Of a DNA stretch of 64,000 bases, positions 62,884 to 64,000 are shown piece by piece; position 1 is the first letter of the stretch, and each line of letters starts with the position of its first letter. Below the pieces are notes generated by a model. It had not been told where the DNA came from, ran no database searches, and was given only the letters and a program-made list of their open reading frames with translations. The stretch is taken from assembly GCA_019638395.1 (NCBI GenBank), contig JAHBTX010000001.1, forward strand, positions 806,001 through 870,000, given 5' to 3'. The DNA is from Cyclobacteriaceae bacterium. Lineage in GTDB: Bacteria > Bacteroidota > Bacteroidia > Cytophagales > Cyclobacteriaceae. A program made the translations under genes and the position numbers.

Positions 62884-64000
62884 ATGAGATTTTTACTTGG
62901 GATTTGCTGTGTTTTAACTTCACTCCTGCTGGTTGATTGCCAGCAAAGCGGATCCATTACGGGTGTGCGCGATTCAGTAGATTACAACCTGCACATCCGC
63001 CCTATTCTATCCGATCGGTGTTTTAAATGCCACGGTCCGGATGCGAATCAGCGCAAAGCCAACCTGCGATTAGATACACCTGAAGGTGCGCTGGCCGCAT
63101 TGAAAGACAATCCTGCCGCTCATGCCATCACTCCCGGCGAACCGGATCAATCGGAAGTGTTCTTACGCATTTCAACATCCGATACCTCGGTATTGATGCC
63201 GCCACCCAACTCCAACCTTTCGCTGAATGCAGCCGAAATTGTATTAATCAAAAAATGGATTGAACAAGGTGCCAAGTATAAACCGCATTGGGCATTCATT
63301 CCACCAAAAAAACATCCGTTACCGGAAGTGGATGAATCGTGGCCAAAGAATGAAATCGACTATTTCATTCTTGAAAAAATGGAAGCAGCCGGTTTGCAAC
63401 CCAATGCCGAAGCCGACAAGGCGAGATTATTAAAACGCGTAAGTCTTGACCTTACCGGACTGCCACCTTCACCAGAATTGCAAGCTCGCTTTCTTGCCGA
63501 TAATTCAGAAGATGCTTACGAAAAAATGGTAGACGAATTATTAGCGCAACCACAGTATGGCGAAAAGATGGCCGTGCATTGGATGGATGTAGCCCGCTAT
63601 GCCGATTCGCACGGCTACCAGGATGATGGCTTGCGCACCATGTGGCCGTGGCGCGATTGGGTGATTCATGCCTTCAATCAAAATTATGCATACGACAAAT
63701 TTGTTACTTGGCAACTCGCAGGGGATCTGTTGCCCGATCCAACCAAAGAACAATTGCTGGCCACGGGTTTTAACCGCAATCACAAGATAACACAAGAAGG
63801 CGGTGTAATTGATGAAGAGTACCGCATTGAATATGTAACCGACCGAACCAACACCTTTGCAAAAGCATTTCTCGCCCTTACGTTTGAGTGCGCGCATTGC
63901 CACGATCATAAGTACGATCCCATTTCGCAGAAAGATTATTACCGCACCTTTGCCTTTTTTAATCGTGTACCCGAAAAAGGTTTGCTGGGCGATATTCAAT
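62884..64000 (+). CDS. Planctomycete-type cytochrome c / DUF1549 protein (partial, runs off the end)
   Basis: The frame from ATG 62884 is open to the window edge, 372 codons visible. A signal peptide ending near LLLVDC (lipobox-like, with an unusual Asp before the Cys) is followed by a PSCyt1 domain with CFKCHGPD (heme c motif CxxCH, about residues 46-50) and then the DUF1549 domain (from about residue 160; RVSLDLTGLPPSP, HWMDVARYADSHGYQDD). A DUF1553 domain is expected beyond the edge. Role: surface or periplasmic cytochrome-fused hydrolase-like protein, often with sulfatases; function unknown. Confidence 0.92.
   Translation, partial: MRFLLGICCVLTSLLLVDCQQSGSITGVRDSVDYNLHIRPILSDRCFKCHGPDANQRKANLRLDTPEGALAALKDNPAAHAITPGEPDQSEVFLRISTSDTSVLMPPPNSNLSLNAAEIVLIKKWIEQGAKYKPHWAFIPPKKHPLPEVDESWPKNEIDYFILEKMEAAGLQPNAEADKARLLKRVSLDLTGLPPSPELQARFLADNSEDAYEKMVDELLAQPQYGEKMAVHWMDVARYADSHGYQDDGLRTMWPWRDWVIHAFNQNYAYDKFVTWQLAGDLLPDPTKEQLLATGFNRNHKITQEGGVIDEEYRIEYVTDRTNTFAKAFLALTFECAHCHDHKYDPISQKDYYRTFAFFNRVPEKGLLGDIQ

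Noticed and set aside
63541..63999. 152-codon minus-strand frame at the right edge
   Set aside because: Lies opposite the DUF1549 coding region, which continues in the plus frame to the edge with heme and family motifs.

Overview
The window comes from a chromosome of a Bacteroidota bacterium, most likely of the Cytophagales. The reasons are: secreted proteins ending in type IX secretion (Por) sorting domains, one with a gliding-motility-associated C-terminus; the syntenic block yceD-rpmF-fabH-efp-accB-accC; TAnnTTTG-like -7 boxes instead of sigma70 boxes; few Shine-Dalgarno sites and several TTG starts. The genus cannot be read from the sequence. No rRNA, integrase, transposase, CRISPR array or prophage structure is visible. 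There is one tRNA with a CAT anticodon.

Layout. 1-6.8 kb: the end of a secreted protein, D-Ala-D-Ala ligase, a membrane PASTA protein, another type IX cargo protein, an M50 membrane protease and a HAD phosphatase. 6.9-11 kb: the tRNA with a bidirectional terminator, then a leftward accessory cluster (polyvalent-type kinase, WYL regulator, GyrI-like protein, hydrophobic micropeptide, HMA-like protein, DHFR/RibD-like reductase, small MGMT-like protein) with two matching operator dyads downstream of the WYL gene. 11-20 kb: sodium/solute symporter, FtsX/MacB-type permease, Uma2 nuclease, YfhO membrane protein, small lipoprotein, DsrE and TauE pair. 20-28 kb: molybdenum-cofactor genes moaA and moaD flanking a DUF5615/DUF433 pair, an SDR, a DUF4143 ATPase, and a Tat-exported molybdenum hydroxylase with its 2Fe-2S subunit. 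28-34 kb: metG, a TPR-containing sensor histidine kinase and, divergent from it, three tiny exported peptides, two of them near-identical tandem copies. 34-54 kb: housekeeping genes (sppA, folK, fabD, a plsB-like acyltransferase, gpsA, greA, HIT, mgtE, rsmA, pdxA, yceD, rpmF, fabH, efp, accB, accC) plus a large gliding-type surface protein. 54.3-61.9 kb: a type I restriction-modification locus (hsdR, a Bro-N/DinD-like gene, GxxExxY, hsdM, hsdS). 62-64 kb: DinB-like protein, a cluster of inverted repeats, and the start of a planctomycete-type cytochrome c/DUF1549 protein that runs off the edge.

How the genes work together. fabD, fabH, accB and accC supply fatty-acid synthesis; GpsA and the overlapping acyltransferase make and acylate glycerol-3-phosphate. 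MoaA and MoaD make molybdopterin, which the nearby hydroxylase needs. The restriction locus sits directly behind the acc terminator and looks like an insertion of defence genes.

The best leads for new biology are: (i) the periplasmic-TPR histidine kinase facing three micropeptides that share a C-terminal GG-x3-K-[ED] pattern; (ii) an HsdS fused to a SocA/Panacea-like C-terminal domain; (iii) hairpin cassettes with compensatory changes found both upstream of and inside the Bro-N gene of the restriction locus; and (iv) the WYL-controlled operon with a translationally coupled 32-residue membrane peptide. All of these rest on reading by eye; no database search was possible.
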